A DNA stretch of 8,651 bases from Pseudomonadota bacterium (GTDB taxonomy: Bacteria; Desulfobacterota; WTBG01; CAIYCZ01). The DNA is taken from NCBI GenBank assembly GCA_026388865.1, contig JAPLIX010000067.1, forward strand, positions 1-8,651. The letters run 5' to 3'. Positions within the stretch are counted from its first letter, which is position 1; every line of letters starts with the position of its first letter. Position numbers and translations under genes: made by a program. Shown here in pieces: positions 1 through 6,770 of the stretch. A model generated the notes under the pieces. The model was not told where the DNA came from. It searched no databases and was given only the letters and a program-made list of their open reading frames with translations.

Positions 1-133
1 CAGGACTTGAACGCCGCGCATTGAAACGGGGGATGATACCCGGCAGGGCATTTGCGTGTGCAGTATGAATTCAGATGCAATCTACTGACAGTACGCATAA
101 CACCTTTGCACTAAACAAAATCCTATGTTATGT

Positions 134-159
134 GTAAGCCTTCGGGCTTTACAGAGGAG
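134..159 (+). promoter_or_regulatory. UUCG-capped leader hairpin plus Shine-Dalgarno of the first glycosyltransferase gene
   Basis: The arms GTAAGCC (134-140) and GGCTTTAC (145-152) pair around a TTCG loop closed by C-G, the very stable C(UUCG)G tetraloop; one T in the right arm is bulged. The sequence AGAGGAG (153-159) follows directly and sits 9 bases before the ATG at 169, which fixes that start. There is no T-run after the hairpin, so it does not look like an intrinsic terminator. It could protect the mRNA 5' end or affect ribosome access; that role is inference. Confidence 0.5.
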
Positions 160-168
160 TGATCGATC

Positions 169-1932
169 ATGAAAACAGCACAAGGCAATTCTCCTTACCT
201 GCAACTCACCGATATGCGTCTCTGGTATATCGCCCTGCTGCTCAGCGTAGTGCTCAGTTTTACAGGAATCGCTGATCGTGGACTGTGGGAGCCTGACGAG
301 CCGCGGGATGCGGCAGTTGCTTTAGAGATGAGCCGGGAAAGCAACTACATCGTGCCCCGCCTTGCCGGAACACCGTTTGTAGAAAAGCCGCCGCTCTACT
401 TTGCTACCGCTGCAGGGGTCATAAAACTTCTGGGGGGACGCACAGATACTGCTGCAGCAGTGCGCCTGACATCAGTCATATGGGGAGTTGGCATCCTGTT
501 AATGACCTTTTTACTTGCTCAGCGGCTGATGAGCGGCAGCGCCAGCAACCAGGACACTTTTGTGCTCCCTGCCGGCATGGTCGCTGCCATGGCTGCAGCA
601 ATGCTAGCCACCATGGGAGATTTTATAAAAGAAACCCACTGGATCCGGGTGGACCCGGCCCTTGCATTTTTCATTGTTGCTGCCCTGTGGAGCTTTGCCG
701 AAGTTTATTTTGCCCGGCGCAGCGGGTTCCTGTTATTAGGGGCAGTTTTTTCAGCAGGTGCTTTCCTCTCCAAGGGTATGATCGGTCTTGTTTTGATCGG
801 TATTGGCTGGGCAGGAATGTGTGTACCCTGGTTTCGTGCTCAACGCCGCAGCAGACGCAGTCTCTTTATCTGGCAGCATGCAGCCAGTCTTATTCTGCTG
901 GTGCTGCTGGCCGGTGCCTGGGTAGTGTCACTATGGATTGTGGGCGGCAGGGATATTTTTAATGAGTGGTTTCTGCAAAATCAACTCGGTCGACTTTCAG
1001 GAACAGCCAACCTGGGGCACGAACATGCCGGCAATGTGTTTTATTATGCAGGGCCCTTTTTAACCAGCTGTTTGCCCTGGACACCGCTATTGTTTATCTG
1101 GGTGTACCGGATTTTCACAGACTTTCGCAAACAAGGAATTCAGTGCCTGTCTCCTGAGCGTATCTTTTTGCTGACCATCAGCATTGGCACGCTGGTGATA
1201 CTCACTGTTTCGGTGTCAAAGCGCAGTGTGTATCTGCTTCCCCTGATACCGGTACTTGCTATCATGTGCGCTGATGCTTTAGCGATGGGAAGTCCCCGCT
1301 GGTGCCGGTACTACTTTGTGATACTGATGGGGGTTTGCGTGGTGATTCTGGCAGCATGTACCCTGGCGCCTGTGATCTGTGCTGCGATCCCCCAGTCTGT
1401 GTATGTCAAGCGTGGCCTTGAGCCAGTGCTATGGGGTATTTGGAATGGTATTTCTGCTTTATGCCTGGCAGGAGTCATCTATCTGCTGGTTGGCAGGAAG
1501 CAGATGAAGAACTATGCCCTCATCGCGCTGACAATTGCTGCAGTATACATCTGCGGCTACAAGGTGACATTGCCCATATACGCGGACCGTGAAAACATGG
1601 AAGGAAAAATCACGGCTTTTATCAATCAGATAGAGCCGGCAAAAAGGCCCCGCATAGCAGGGATTGGCTTATCAGAAGACCAGCGAGGGCTTTTTTATAT
1701 TGTTGCAAGCTGGAAAGTCAGCCTAATAGAGAGTGAAGAAGGGGTGCGCAGGATCCTTCGCGGGAATAGCCCACAGTTCGACAGTGTTATTATTGCCGGC
1801 ATGGGTGATCCGCCGAAGTTGGAGCAGGAGAATAAATCAGTACAGGTACGTGCCAGTTCATATGCCGGCATTGGGAGGCATCACCTGCGCTATTTGCTAT
1901 GGGTGACTGCGGACCGTCCATTGCCGCATTAA
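169..1932 (+). CDS. ArnT/PMT-like GT-C glycosyltransferase (polytopic membrane protein)
   Basis: A 587-residue inner-membrane protein of the PMT_2/ArnT-like GT-C type. Such enzymes take a sugar from polyprenyl phosphate and transfer it to an acceptor such as lipid A on the periplasmic face. The first membrane helix (about residues 17-35) is followed by WEPDEPR (40-46), which carries the acidic pair expected in the first periplasmic loop of this fold, and by KPPLY (73-77), the usual K-P-P-L signature of ArnT-like proteins. Many further hydrophobic helices run to about residue 470. The last roughly 115 residues are soluble and probably periplasmic. The start at 169 is supported by AGAGGAG 9 bases upstream; the ATG at 214 (residue 16) is a weaker alternative. 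The family assignment is firm. Sugar and acceptor cannot be told from sequence, and ArnT itself (L-Ara4N transfer) is not demonstrated. It is separated by about 840 bases from the second glycosyltransferase gene and may be its own transcription unit. Confidence 0.88.
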   Translation: MKTAQGNSPYLQLTDMRLWYIALLLSVVLSFTGIADRGLWEPDEPRDAAVALEMSRESNYIVPRLAGTPFVEKPPLYFATAAGVIKLLGGRTDTAAAVRLTSVIWGVGILLMTFLLAQRLMSGSASNQDTFVLPAGMVAAMAAAMLATMGDFIKETHWIRVDPALAFFIVAALWSFAEVYFARRSGFLLLGAVFSAGAFLSKGMIGLVLIGIGWAGMCVPWFRAQRRSRRSLFIWQHAASLILLVLLAGAWVVSLWIVGGRDIFNEWFLQNQLGRLSGTANLGHEHAGNVFYYAGPFLTSCLPWTPLLFIWVYRIFTDFRKQGIQCLSPERIFLLTISIGTLVILTVSVSKRSVYLLPLIPVLAIMCADALAMGSPRWCRYYFVILMGVCVVILAACTLAPVICAAIPQSVYVKRGLEPVLWGIWNGISALCLAGVIYLLVGRKQMKNYALIALTIAAVYICGYKVTLPIYADRENMEGKITAFINQIEPAKRPRIAGIGLSEDQRGLFYIVASWKVSLIESEEGVRRILRGNSPQFDSVIIAGMGDPPKLEQENKSVQVRASSYAGIGRHHLRYLLWVTADRPLPH

Positions 1933-1936
1933 CCAT

Positions 1937-2092
1937 ATGTGCGGGACATTTAAAAGCTGTTTAAAAGTAAAGGAAACCGCTGGAATAGAAAAAGGTACCG
2001 TCGGTTATAAATATTATGCCCCGGGGATTGGACTTATTGAAGATGCTTATTTTGAACTGACAGATTACACTCGGCAGGCTTCACAGCAGTAA
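1937..2092 (+). pseudogene. C-terminal remnant of a missing hypothetical protein
   Basis: A short frame of 51 residues begins with an ATG 4 bases after the preceding stop and ends with TAA at 2090-2092. It reads MCGTFKSCLK, then VKETAGIEKGTVGYKYYAPG, then IGLIEDAYFELTDYTRQASQ and a final Q. The pattern GTF..CLK.KET....G....KYYAPGIGLI resembles the C-terminal end of a type of secreted or hypothetical bacterial protein that I recall having G-T-F-x-x-C-L-K and Y-A-P-G-I-G-L blocks; I cannot name a gene. The N-terminal bulk is absent, and the frame closes upstream with a stop inside the glycosyltransferase gene (TGA at 1904-1906). No Shine-Dalgarno precedes the ATG. The best reading is the leftover of a deletion that joined the end of the glycosyltransferase gene to the tail of another gene. 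A genuine 51-residue protein is less likely. Confidence 0.5.
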
Positions 2093-2497
2093 TGGGAGAT
2101 ACGTTTGCCCCTTAAGAGTTACCGATGTGAGAGAGAAAAACACGACAGCGCATGGCATGCAAGAGAGGAAGTTTTAGCAAAGACACAGCGAAAAGAATCG
2201 AAGTTACAGAAACAAGGGAACCTGAGTAGTAAAATGGAAACTATATCACACCGTTCTGTAATCTCCCTGCATTGCCCCCAGTGGTTGATCGGCTTGCGGC
2301 GCAGTTCAGCCTTGCGCCTTCTCGGCAAAGGCATAGAACGAAACAGCAAACGCCTGCTCCATATGCTTGTTATGTGGTTTTTAAAACTGGCTACCCTTCC
2401 TGTTTTCCCCGCATCTCTCCCCTTCCCCTGATCATTACATATTTTTAATTTACAGGAAAGATTTCAGCAATATTCATATTGTAATTAAGAAATGCTT

Positions 2498-2522
2498 AAA
2501 AAAAGCTGTTATTAAATAACAG
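2498..2522 (-). terminator. Weak minus-strand intrinsic terminator candidate
   Basis: CTGTTAT (2506-2512) and ATAACAG (2516-2522) form a 7-bp stem with a 3-base loop. On the minus strand this stem is followed by C and then seven T (2504 down to 2498). The stem has only two G-C pairs, and no minus-strand gene is seen to the right, so a real terminator is doubtful. Confidence 0.22.
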
Positions 2523-2549
2523 TAACCATTAGAAATAATGTCGCGCTGA

Positions 2550-2577
2550 TTTTAATTTTATCTAATGAAAATTAAAA
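2550..2577. repeat. AT-only inverted repeat
   Basis: TTTTAATTTT (2550-2559) and AAAATTAAAA (2568-2577) are perfect reverse complements separated by 8 bases. It lies in the AT-rich spacer about 200 bases before the second glycosyltransferase gene. It could be a site for a nucleoid protein or regulator, or simply AT-rich noise. Confidence 0.35.
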
Positions 2578-2770
2578 GAACAGCAACCCTGTTTCTCTTA
2601 TTAATATTTTTCAGGAAAGTCTGATACATCGCTTTCGCAAGACTCTGAAATCAGTTTTGATTGCATATTGCCGCGCCTTAAATGCTCTTTATCGAATTGT
2701 ACATATTGTTTTTATTAAGACAAAAACCGCCGCTTGAATAGGTTGTACTGTTTATTGAACAGCTTGATAA

Positions 2771-4462
2771 ATGTCGCATATGTCTGAACAGTCATCGCGA
2801 AATGAACGCATTGCCGCTTATGCAGTACTTTTTTTGACGCTCCTGCTAAGAGTTGCATATATTTTCCGCTATCGTTTTGATTCTGATGAGCCCCAGCACC
2901 TGCACGTTGTATGGGGATGGGCTCATGGGCTTGTGCAATACCGGGATGTATTTGATAATCATACCCCGCTTTTCCACCTTTTGTGTGTGCCGCTCTATAA
3001 AATGTTCGGTGATAACCTGAATGTCTTGTTCGCAATGCGTCTGGCAATGCTTCCGCTTTTTATTATAGTGCTGTGGTGCGTGTTTCTTATCGGAAGGGAG
3101 ATTTATTCTTCCCGTGTCGGTTTATGGGCAGCGGTGTTCACTGGTCTATTTCCTTTATTTTTTTTCTGTTCTGTAGAATTTCGCACTGATAACCTCTGGA
3201 CCGTGTTCTGGCTGCTGGCGGTTGCTGTACTCATCAAAAGAAACCTGAACGCAGCAAAGTGTTTTGGGGCAGGTTTGTTGCTGGGCGCGGCGCTGGGCGT
3301 TTCAATGAAGACAACCTTATTGCTTGTTTCCCTTGGTGCCGGCGCACTGGCAACGATTATTTTATCGCCCGGTCGGTATATATCCGCGGGTGCTTTTAAA
3401 CGCCTGTGCACCTACGCAGTTTCCCTGCTCGCCGGGCTCTGTGCGGTCCCAGTGACACTGATATTTTTCTTTTACTCCATAGGAGATCTCGGACCTTTAT
3501 TCTATGGAACAGTAACCCATAATATTTTCCCCGGTCTGGGTTTGTGGCATAAATTTTATGCGCGGGTTCTTATTTTTCCTGTGTCACTTGCAATCCTTTA
3601 CTGGTTTGCACGAATCATTGGTAAAAATACCGCCCATGAAGGCCAGCACTCCCGCCGTATTTTTGTCTTCTTCATTTGCGGCATTTATTTCTCGGCATTA
3701 AAAGCTTTTTGGCCAGTGCTGGAATGGCAGCATTATCTTCCGTTTTATCCCCTTTTGTTTATCTTCCTCACGCCTGCAGTGTTGCAGCTGGTTCCCCCAA
3801 GGATTTCCCCGCAGCCGGTCGCTGAGCAGGTTCGCCATTTCCCCGGATGGGCCTTCCCTGCGCTCGTTCTTTTTTTAGAAGTAAGCTTTATATTTGGTAA
3901 TGGGGAGGGGGCACCATGGCACGATGGGACGCGCAGTCAAATACAGCTTTTGCGAGAAGTGCTCCAGCTTACAGAGCCCGGTGATTTTGTTGCTGATTTG
4001 AAGGGGGAGATGATTTTTCGCCAACGTTCCCCTTATTATATTCTGGAAAAAATTACCAGGGCACGCATTAAACACGGGCTGCTGGCAGATGACATCCCGG
4101 AGCGCCTCATTGCAACCCGCACTTGTGTCGCAGCGCTCGATAGTAATGACAGGTTCCCAGAGCGTGCAGGTGCTTTCATCCGGGCTAATTACATTCCCGT
4201 CGGCAGCCTCCGTGTAGCCGGTAAATTACTGCCGCTTGATACAGAAAAAAACAACTCTATTTCATTTGATATCGAACTCCCTGCATCATACGTGGCTATT
4301 AATAAAAATGGTCACGTTTCCGGCCAGTTGGATGGAACGCCGTATACCGGTGCCCGTTTTTTACAAGCCGGGCATCACGAGCTGCATTTGTCAAAACCCT
4401 ATCATGGGTGCGTTCTTCTATGGGAACGCGCATATGAGCGTGGATATTCCCCCTTCATTTGA
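2771..4462 (+). CDS. Glycosyltransferase family 39-like GT-C membrane protein with soluble C-terminal domain
   Basis: A 563-residue polytopic inner-membrane protein of the PMT_2 (family 39-like) class, expected to transfer a sugar from a polyprenyl-phosphate carrier on the periplasmic side. A first helix (about residues 15-32) is followed by FDSDEPQHLH (36-45), whose acidic residues fit the catalytic first periplasmic loop, and by DNHTPLFHLL (62-71), matching the P-L block after it. Hydrophobic helices continue to about residue 380. The last roughly 180 residues (385-563) are soluble, with a block around LREVLQLTEPGDFVADLKGE and a beta-rich tail ending in ERGYSPF, so a periplasmic domain is likely. 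Start choice is uncertain: ATG at 2771 and ATG at 2780 are both possible and neither has a good Shine-Dalgarno. The 3' end overlaps the deacetylase gene by 29 bases if the latter starts at 4434, which points to an operon with coupled translation. It is clearly different in sequence from the glycosyltransferase at 169-1932. Confidence 0.85.
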   Translation: MSHMSEQSSRNERIAAYAVLFLTLLLRVAYIFRYRFDSDEPQHLHVVWGWAHGLVQYRDVFDNHTPLFHLLCVPLYKMFGDNLNVLFAMRLAMLPLFIIVLWCVFLIGREIYSSRVGLWAAVFTGLFPLFFFCSVEFRTDNLWTVFWLLAVAVLIKRNLNAAKCFGAGLLLGAALGVSMKTTLLLVSLGAGALATIILSPGRYISAGAFKRLCTYAVSLLAGLCAVPVTLIFFFYSIGDLGPLFYGTVTHNIFPGLGLWHKFYARVLIFPVSLAILYWFARIIGKNTAHEGQHSRRIFVFFICGIYFSALKAFWPVLEWQHYLPFYPLLFIFLTPAVLQLVPPRISPQPVAEQVRHFPGWAFPALVLFLEVSFIFGNGEGAPWHDGTRSQIQLLREVLQLTEPGDFVADLKGEMIFRQRSPYYILEKITRARIKHGLLADDIPERLIATRTCVAALDSNDRFPERAGAFIRANYIPVGSLRVAGKLLPLDTEKNNSISFDIELPASYVAINKNGHVSGQLDGTPYTGARFLQAGHHELHLSKPYHGCVLLWERAYERGYSPFI

Positions 4463-5192
4463 AAGAAGTGTCTCCATGAGGTCAGCGATAGCTTTTTCAG
4501 AAAATGCCAGGGTCATGGTACTTGTTGTGCATCCTGATGATGAGGCCCTTGCAACAGGCGGGTTGCTACAGAATGCTGCAGCAGCCGGAGCTGCAATCCG
4601 GGTCATCTTTATTACTGATGGGGATAATAACCCCTGGCCACAGCGGGTGATTGAGCGGCGTTGGCGAATCGGAGCCGCCGACCGGGTTCGGTGGGGAGCA
4701 CGTCGCCGTGCTGAAGCATTAGCTTCCCTGGCATGCCTTGGTATTGCTGCAGAAAACGCGGTATTTTGGGGGTATCCGGATCAGGGCCTTACTGAAATCC
4801 TGCTCAAGGAAAGTAAAAGCATAGCTGACCGCATAAGGGCGGAAATTTCTTCCTGGCAGCCAACACTGCTGGTTTCACCATCTTTGCATGATCTCCATCC
4901 TGATCACAATGCGCTCGGCGTCCTGGTGCGCTTTGCTCGCAAGCAGTTTGAACCAGCCCCGCAAGGCCTGCGGGAGATCAGTTATCTCGTGCATTATCAG
5001 CAAACCGTATTGCCGGCGCACAATCTGATTCAATGTTTTTTACTTCCCGAACAGAGAACCATCAAGTCTCAAGCCATTATGTGTCATAAGACGCAAATGG
5101 TGCTGAGCCATCGTTTGGCAAAGCACAGCTGTATATCGCAACCGATGCCTCGTCCGGCGGCAGCACATGTTACTGTGTTGATATCCCCGTAA
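4434..5192 (+). CDS. PIG-L/LmbE-family zinc-dependent deacetylase, C-terminus frameshifted
   Basis: PIG-L/LmbE enzymes remove N-acetyl groups from sugars such as GlcNAc in lipid-linked or small-molecule substrates. With the ATG at 4434 the protein has 252 residues. HPDDE (33-37) supplies two metal ligands (H33, D36) and the general base (D35), by analogy with MshB. HPDH (155-158) supplies the third ligand (H158). ATGG (40-43), TDGDNNPWPQR (61-71) and RRRAEALASL (90-99) fit the fold. The frame is open from 4236, but that upstream part only shadows the preceding gene. ATG 4434 has GGGA 8 bases upstream; ATG 4476, just after the preceding stop, is the alternative. The family pattern holds to about CHKTQMVLSHR (near 5113); the remaining 25 or so residues look out of frame. 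Matching sequence continues in the GT2 frame (see 5090-5192), so this product is probably truncated or is the first part of a fusion. Its place beside a polyprenyl-phosphate GT2 suggests deacetylation of a lipid-linked sugar, but the substrate is inferred. Confidence 0.82.
   Translation: MSVDIPPSFERSVSMRSAIAFSENARVMVLVVHPDDEALATGGLLQNAAAAGAAIRVIFITDGDNNPWPQRVIERRWRIGAADRVRWGARRRAEALASLACLGIAAENAVFWGYPDQGLTEILLKESKSIADRIRAEISSWQPTLLVSPSLHDLHPDHNALGVLVRFARKQFEPAPQGLREISYLVHYQQTVLPAHNLIQCFLLPEQRTIKSQAIMCHKTQMVLSHRLAKHSCISQPMPRPAAAHVTVLISP
5090..5192 (+). other. Probable frameshift joining the PIG-L gene to the GT2 gene
   Basis: Both the deacetylase frame (to TAA 5190-5192) and the glycosyltransferase frame (open after TAA 5087-5089) are open here. 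The downstream frame gives plausible protein right away: FGKAQLYIATDASSGG, then a beta-rich stretch, then VFVKLQQRYGFCDGAGWR (about 5318-5371). I recall such a VFVKL...F.D.AGWR ending in some PIG-L proteins. There is no ATG, GTG or TTG in this frame between 5090 and 5221, so the stretch cannot be started independently. Adding one T to the run at 5114-5116 (cgtttggc) would read ...LSHRFGKAQLY..., matching the usual S-R-x-F ending of the family. No classic -1 slippery heptamer is visible in the overlap, so a mutation or sequencing error in the T-run is more likely than programmed frameshifting. Confidence 0.6.
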
Positions 5193-5221
5193 AAACAGAA
5201 AGGGTAATACTGCGTGATGTT

Positions 5222-6169
5222 TTGTCCGGAGCAGCAGCCGGCTTAGGCCATTATTGCGGTGGTCGCTTCCGGGGTACTATGGTCATACCTCTCTCAGTCC
5301 TGCAGCCGCAGCAACGGGTGTTTGTTAAATTGCAGCAGCGATATGGTTTTTGTGATGGTGCGGGGTGGCGGACGGTTCCGGTCTGCAAATCGCTGACGAG
5401 CAGCATACCGTTGACCTCAGCACAAGAGCCGGTGAGCGCCGTGTCGTCTGCCGTCTGCTGCGTGGTACCCTGCTACAATGTTGCCTCTTCATGCGGGGAA
5501 ATAGTTCGTGATGCCGCGTCATACGCTCACCATATAATTGCTATAGATGATGGTTCCACAGATGGCACCGGCGAAGTACTGCGCGCTGTCGCGGCAGAGC
5601 TGAACGGGCGTGTCATTGTCCGCTCTTTCCCGGCTAATCGCGGTAAGGGGGAAGCCTTGCTGGAGGGCTTTCGTTATGCGCTGGAAAATCTTTCGTTCGA
5701 GGTTCTGGTCACGCTCGACAGCGACCGGCAGCACCGGCCCGCTGATATTCAAAAACTGGCGCACGCCTGCATGCAGGAACATTCAGATCTGGTCATAGGA
5801 ACACGCATTAAAGGACTTGAAATGATCCCCTTCAAAAGCCGTATCGGGAATATGCTGGCATACTGGCTATTGCAGATGTTTTATCCACGGGTTCCTGCTG
5901 ACACCCAATCAGGGTATCGCGCCTTCAGCAGGAGTTTTGTTCATGAAATACTCTCTACCGTGCAGGGCGGCCGGTATGAAACAGAACTCAGCATGCTTCT
6001 GCTCGCCCTGGAGAAGCACCGCAAGATCACTACCGTGCCGATCCCCACTATCTATTTTGGCAATAACCGGTCATCCCACTTCCATCCTGTTGCTGATTCA
6101 TTGAGGATTTATCGCTTATTTCGCAGGGCTCGGGGAATTTACTCAAAACAAGCTTCAGTAACAAATTGA
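5222..6169 (+). CDS. DPM-type GT2 glycosyltransferase (polyprenyl-phosphate sugar synthase-like)
   Basis: The frame contains a GT-A fold glycosyltransferase of the dolichyl/polyprenyl-phosphate sugar synthase group, which makes lipid-linked sugar donors from nucleotide sugars at the cytoplasmic membrane face. Numbering from the TTG at 5222, CVVPCYN (80-86) starts the domain, IDDGSTD (108-114) binds the nucleotide, NRGKGEAL (139-146) follows, and DSDRQH (166-171) is the metal-binding DxD with an Arg where Gly is usual. GTRIKG (193-198), DTQSGYRAF (227-235) and YETE (252-255) are typical of the group. The end (SSHFHPVADSLRIYRLF) has no membrane anchor. Residues 1 to about 55 do not belong to this domain; they look like the C-terminal part of the PIG-L protein, and the same frame is open upstream to 5090. 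No start codon here has a clear ribosome binding site (TTG 5222, ATG 5279, GTG 5432 and GTG 5441 are candidates), which favours translation as part of a PIG-L-GT2 fusion. The next gene starts 7 bases downstream. Confidence 0.82.
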   Translation: MSGAAAGLGHYCGGRFRGTMVIPLSVLQPQQRVFVKLQQRYGFCDGAGWRTVPVCKSLTSSIPLTSAQEPVSAVSSAVCCVVPCYNVASSCGEIVRDAASYAHHIIAIDDGSTDGTGEVLRAVAAELNGRVIVRSFPANRGKGEALLEGFRYALENLSFEVLVTLDSDRQHRPADIQKLAHACMQEHSDLVIGTRIKGLEMIPFKSRIGNMLAYWLLQMFYPRVPADTQSGYRAFSRSFVHEILSTVQGGRYETELSMLLLALEKHRKITTVPIPTIYFGNNRSSHFHPVADSLRIYRLFRRARGIYSKQASVTN

Positions 6170-6176
6170 ATCCCCC

Positions 6177-6770
6177 ATGACGACGGCAACTGTTTTGCAC
6201 TGGCTTTCAGCCTACGGATACCTGGCGCTATTTTCCCTGCTTGCAGGTGGCGTTGTGGGCATTCCGCTGCCGGATGAGCTGCTCCTGGCTTCTGCCGGAT
6301 ACCTTGTTTATGCGGGGAATTTACAGGGTTTCGCAACCATTATGGCGGCGTTTACCGGCAGTATATGCGGTATTACCATAACCTACAGCTTAGGAAGAAG
6401 TGCCGGTAATTATCTTATCAGAAAATGGGGTCCCGCTGTTCGCATCAGTGAAAAATGGTTAAACCGGGCCGGCGATATGCTTGAGCGCAGGGGAGGGCCG
6501 GCACTGTTTTGCAGCTATTTTATACCTGGTCTGCGCCAGGCCTCACCGTTTGCCGCCGGGGTAGCCGGAATCCGTTTCCCTGTGTTTGCAGTATATGCAT
6601 ACCCGGCCGGTTTAGTGTGGTCAGCAGGTTTTGTCATGGCTGGATATTATGCCGGCGAGCAGTGGCTCTGCATAGCGCAGGCGATGCGCCAGACCCTGTT
6701 TTATTGTTTCAGTATTCTCGTTCTTTTCTCTGTGCTGCTTTACTTTGCGCGACGCAAATCCGGCAATTAA
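6177..6770 (+). CDS. DedA-family membrane protein (VTT/SNARE-associated domain)
   Basis: A 197-residue inner-membrane protein of the DedA family. Members include polyprenyl-phosphate (C55-P) transporters that return the lipid carrier across the membrane, and others linked to membrane homeostasis and cationic peptide resistance. GVVGIPLPDELLL (25-37) is the conserved G-x-P-x-P-x-E region with E34. FCSYFIPGLRQASPFAAGVAG (111-131) is the second re-entrant region with R120, close to the family pattern F-x-P-x-x-R-x(6)-A-G. Helices at about 134-156 and 172-190 complete it. The length is normal. ATG 6177 lies 7 bases after the GT2 stop and has no strong Shine-Dalgarno, so coupled translation is likely. 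Sitting next to enzymes that use a polyprenyl-phosphate carrier, it could flip or recycle that carrier; this is inference from context, since DedA proteins also occur without such neighbours. Confidence 0.85.
   Translation: MTTATVLHWLSAYGYLALFSLLAGGVVGIPLPDELLLASAGYLVYAGNLQGFATIMAAFTGSICGITITYSLGRSAGNYLIRKWGPAVRISEKWLNRAGDMLERRGGPALFCSYFIPGLRQASPFAAGVAGIRFPVFAVYAYPAGLVWSAGFVMAGYYAGEQWLCIAQAMRQTLFYCFSILVLFSVLLYFARRKSGN

Larger units (their letters stand above)
2093..2770. other. Spacer of about 680 bases without a convincing gene
   Basis: The first part (2093-2430) is of normal GC and holds weak open frames on both strands. The longest, 108 residues on the + strand, begins at a TTG, has no ribosome binding site and has a basic, low-quality composition. 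I see no family in any of them. The second part (2431-2770) is strongly AT-rich and contains two palindromes (2506-2522 and 2550-2577). It probably carries the promoter for the operon starting at 2771, but I could not pick a convincing -35/-10 pair. With the remnant at 1937-2092, the whole stretch looks like a decayed region between two glycosyltransferase genes. Confidence 0.5.

Noticed and set aside
3..68. Open frame from the left edge reading GLERRALKRGMIPGRAFACAV and then stop
   Set aside because: It could be the tail of an upstream gene, but 21 residues without a family match cannot be told from chance; another frame closes at 22-24.
106..133. Promoter TTGCAC with TATGTT before the first glycosyltransferase
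   Set aside because: The spacing is only 12 bases, and the alternative -10 at 16 bases matches poorly.
2105..2431. 108-residue + strand frame in the spacer, and an opposing 76-residue frame at 2119-2349
   Set aside because: TTG start without ribosome site, no motif, poor composition, and the two frames merely mirror each other in a stop-poor stretch.
4236..4433. N-terminal extension of the deacetylase frame to 4236
   Set aside because: It overlaps the coding end of the preceding glycosyltransferase in another frame, and the family starts close to the HPDDE motif, so ATG 4434 or 4476 is right.
5180..5200. Programmed -1 slippery site near cccgtaaaaac
   Set aside because: The A-run lies at or after the stop codon of the first frame and is not a proper X XXY YYZ heptamer in that frame; homology places the shift earlier, near 5114.
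6509..6769. Frame overlapping the DedA gene out of phase and continuing to 7036
   Set aside because: Before 6770 it is only a shadow of DedA; only the part from the ATG at 6770 deserves separate mention.
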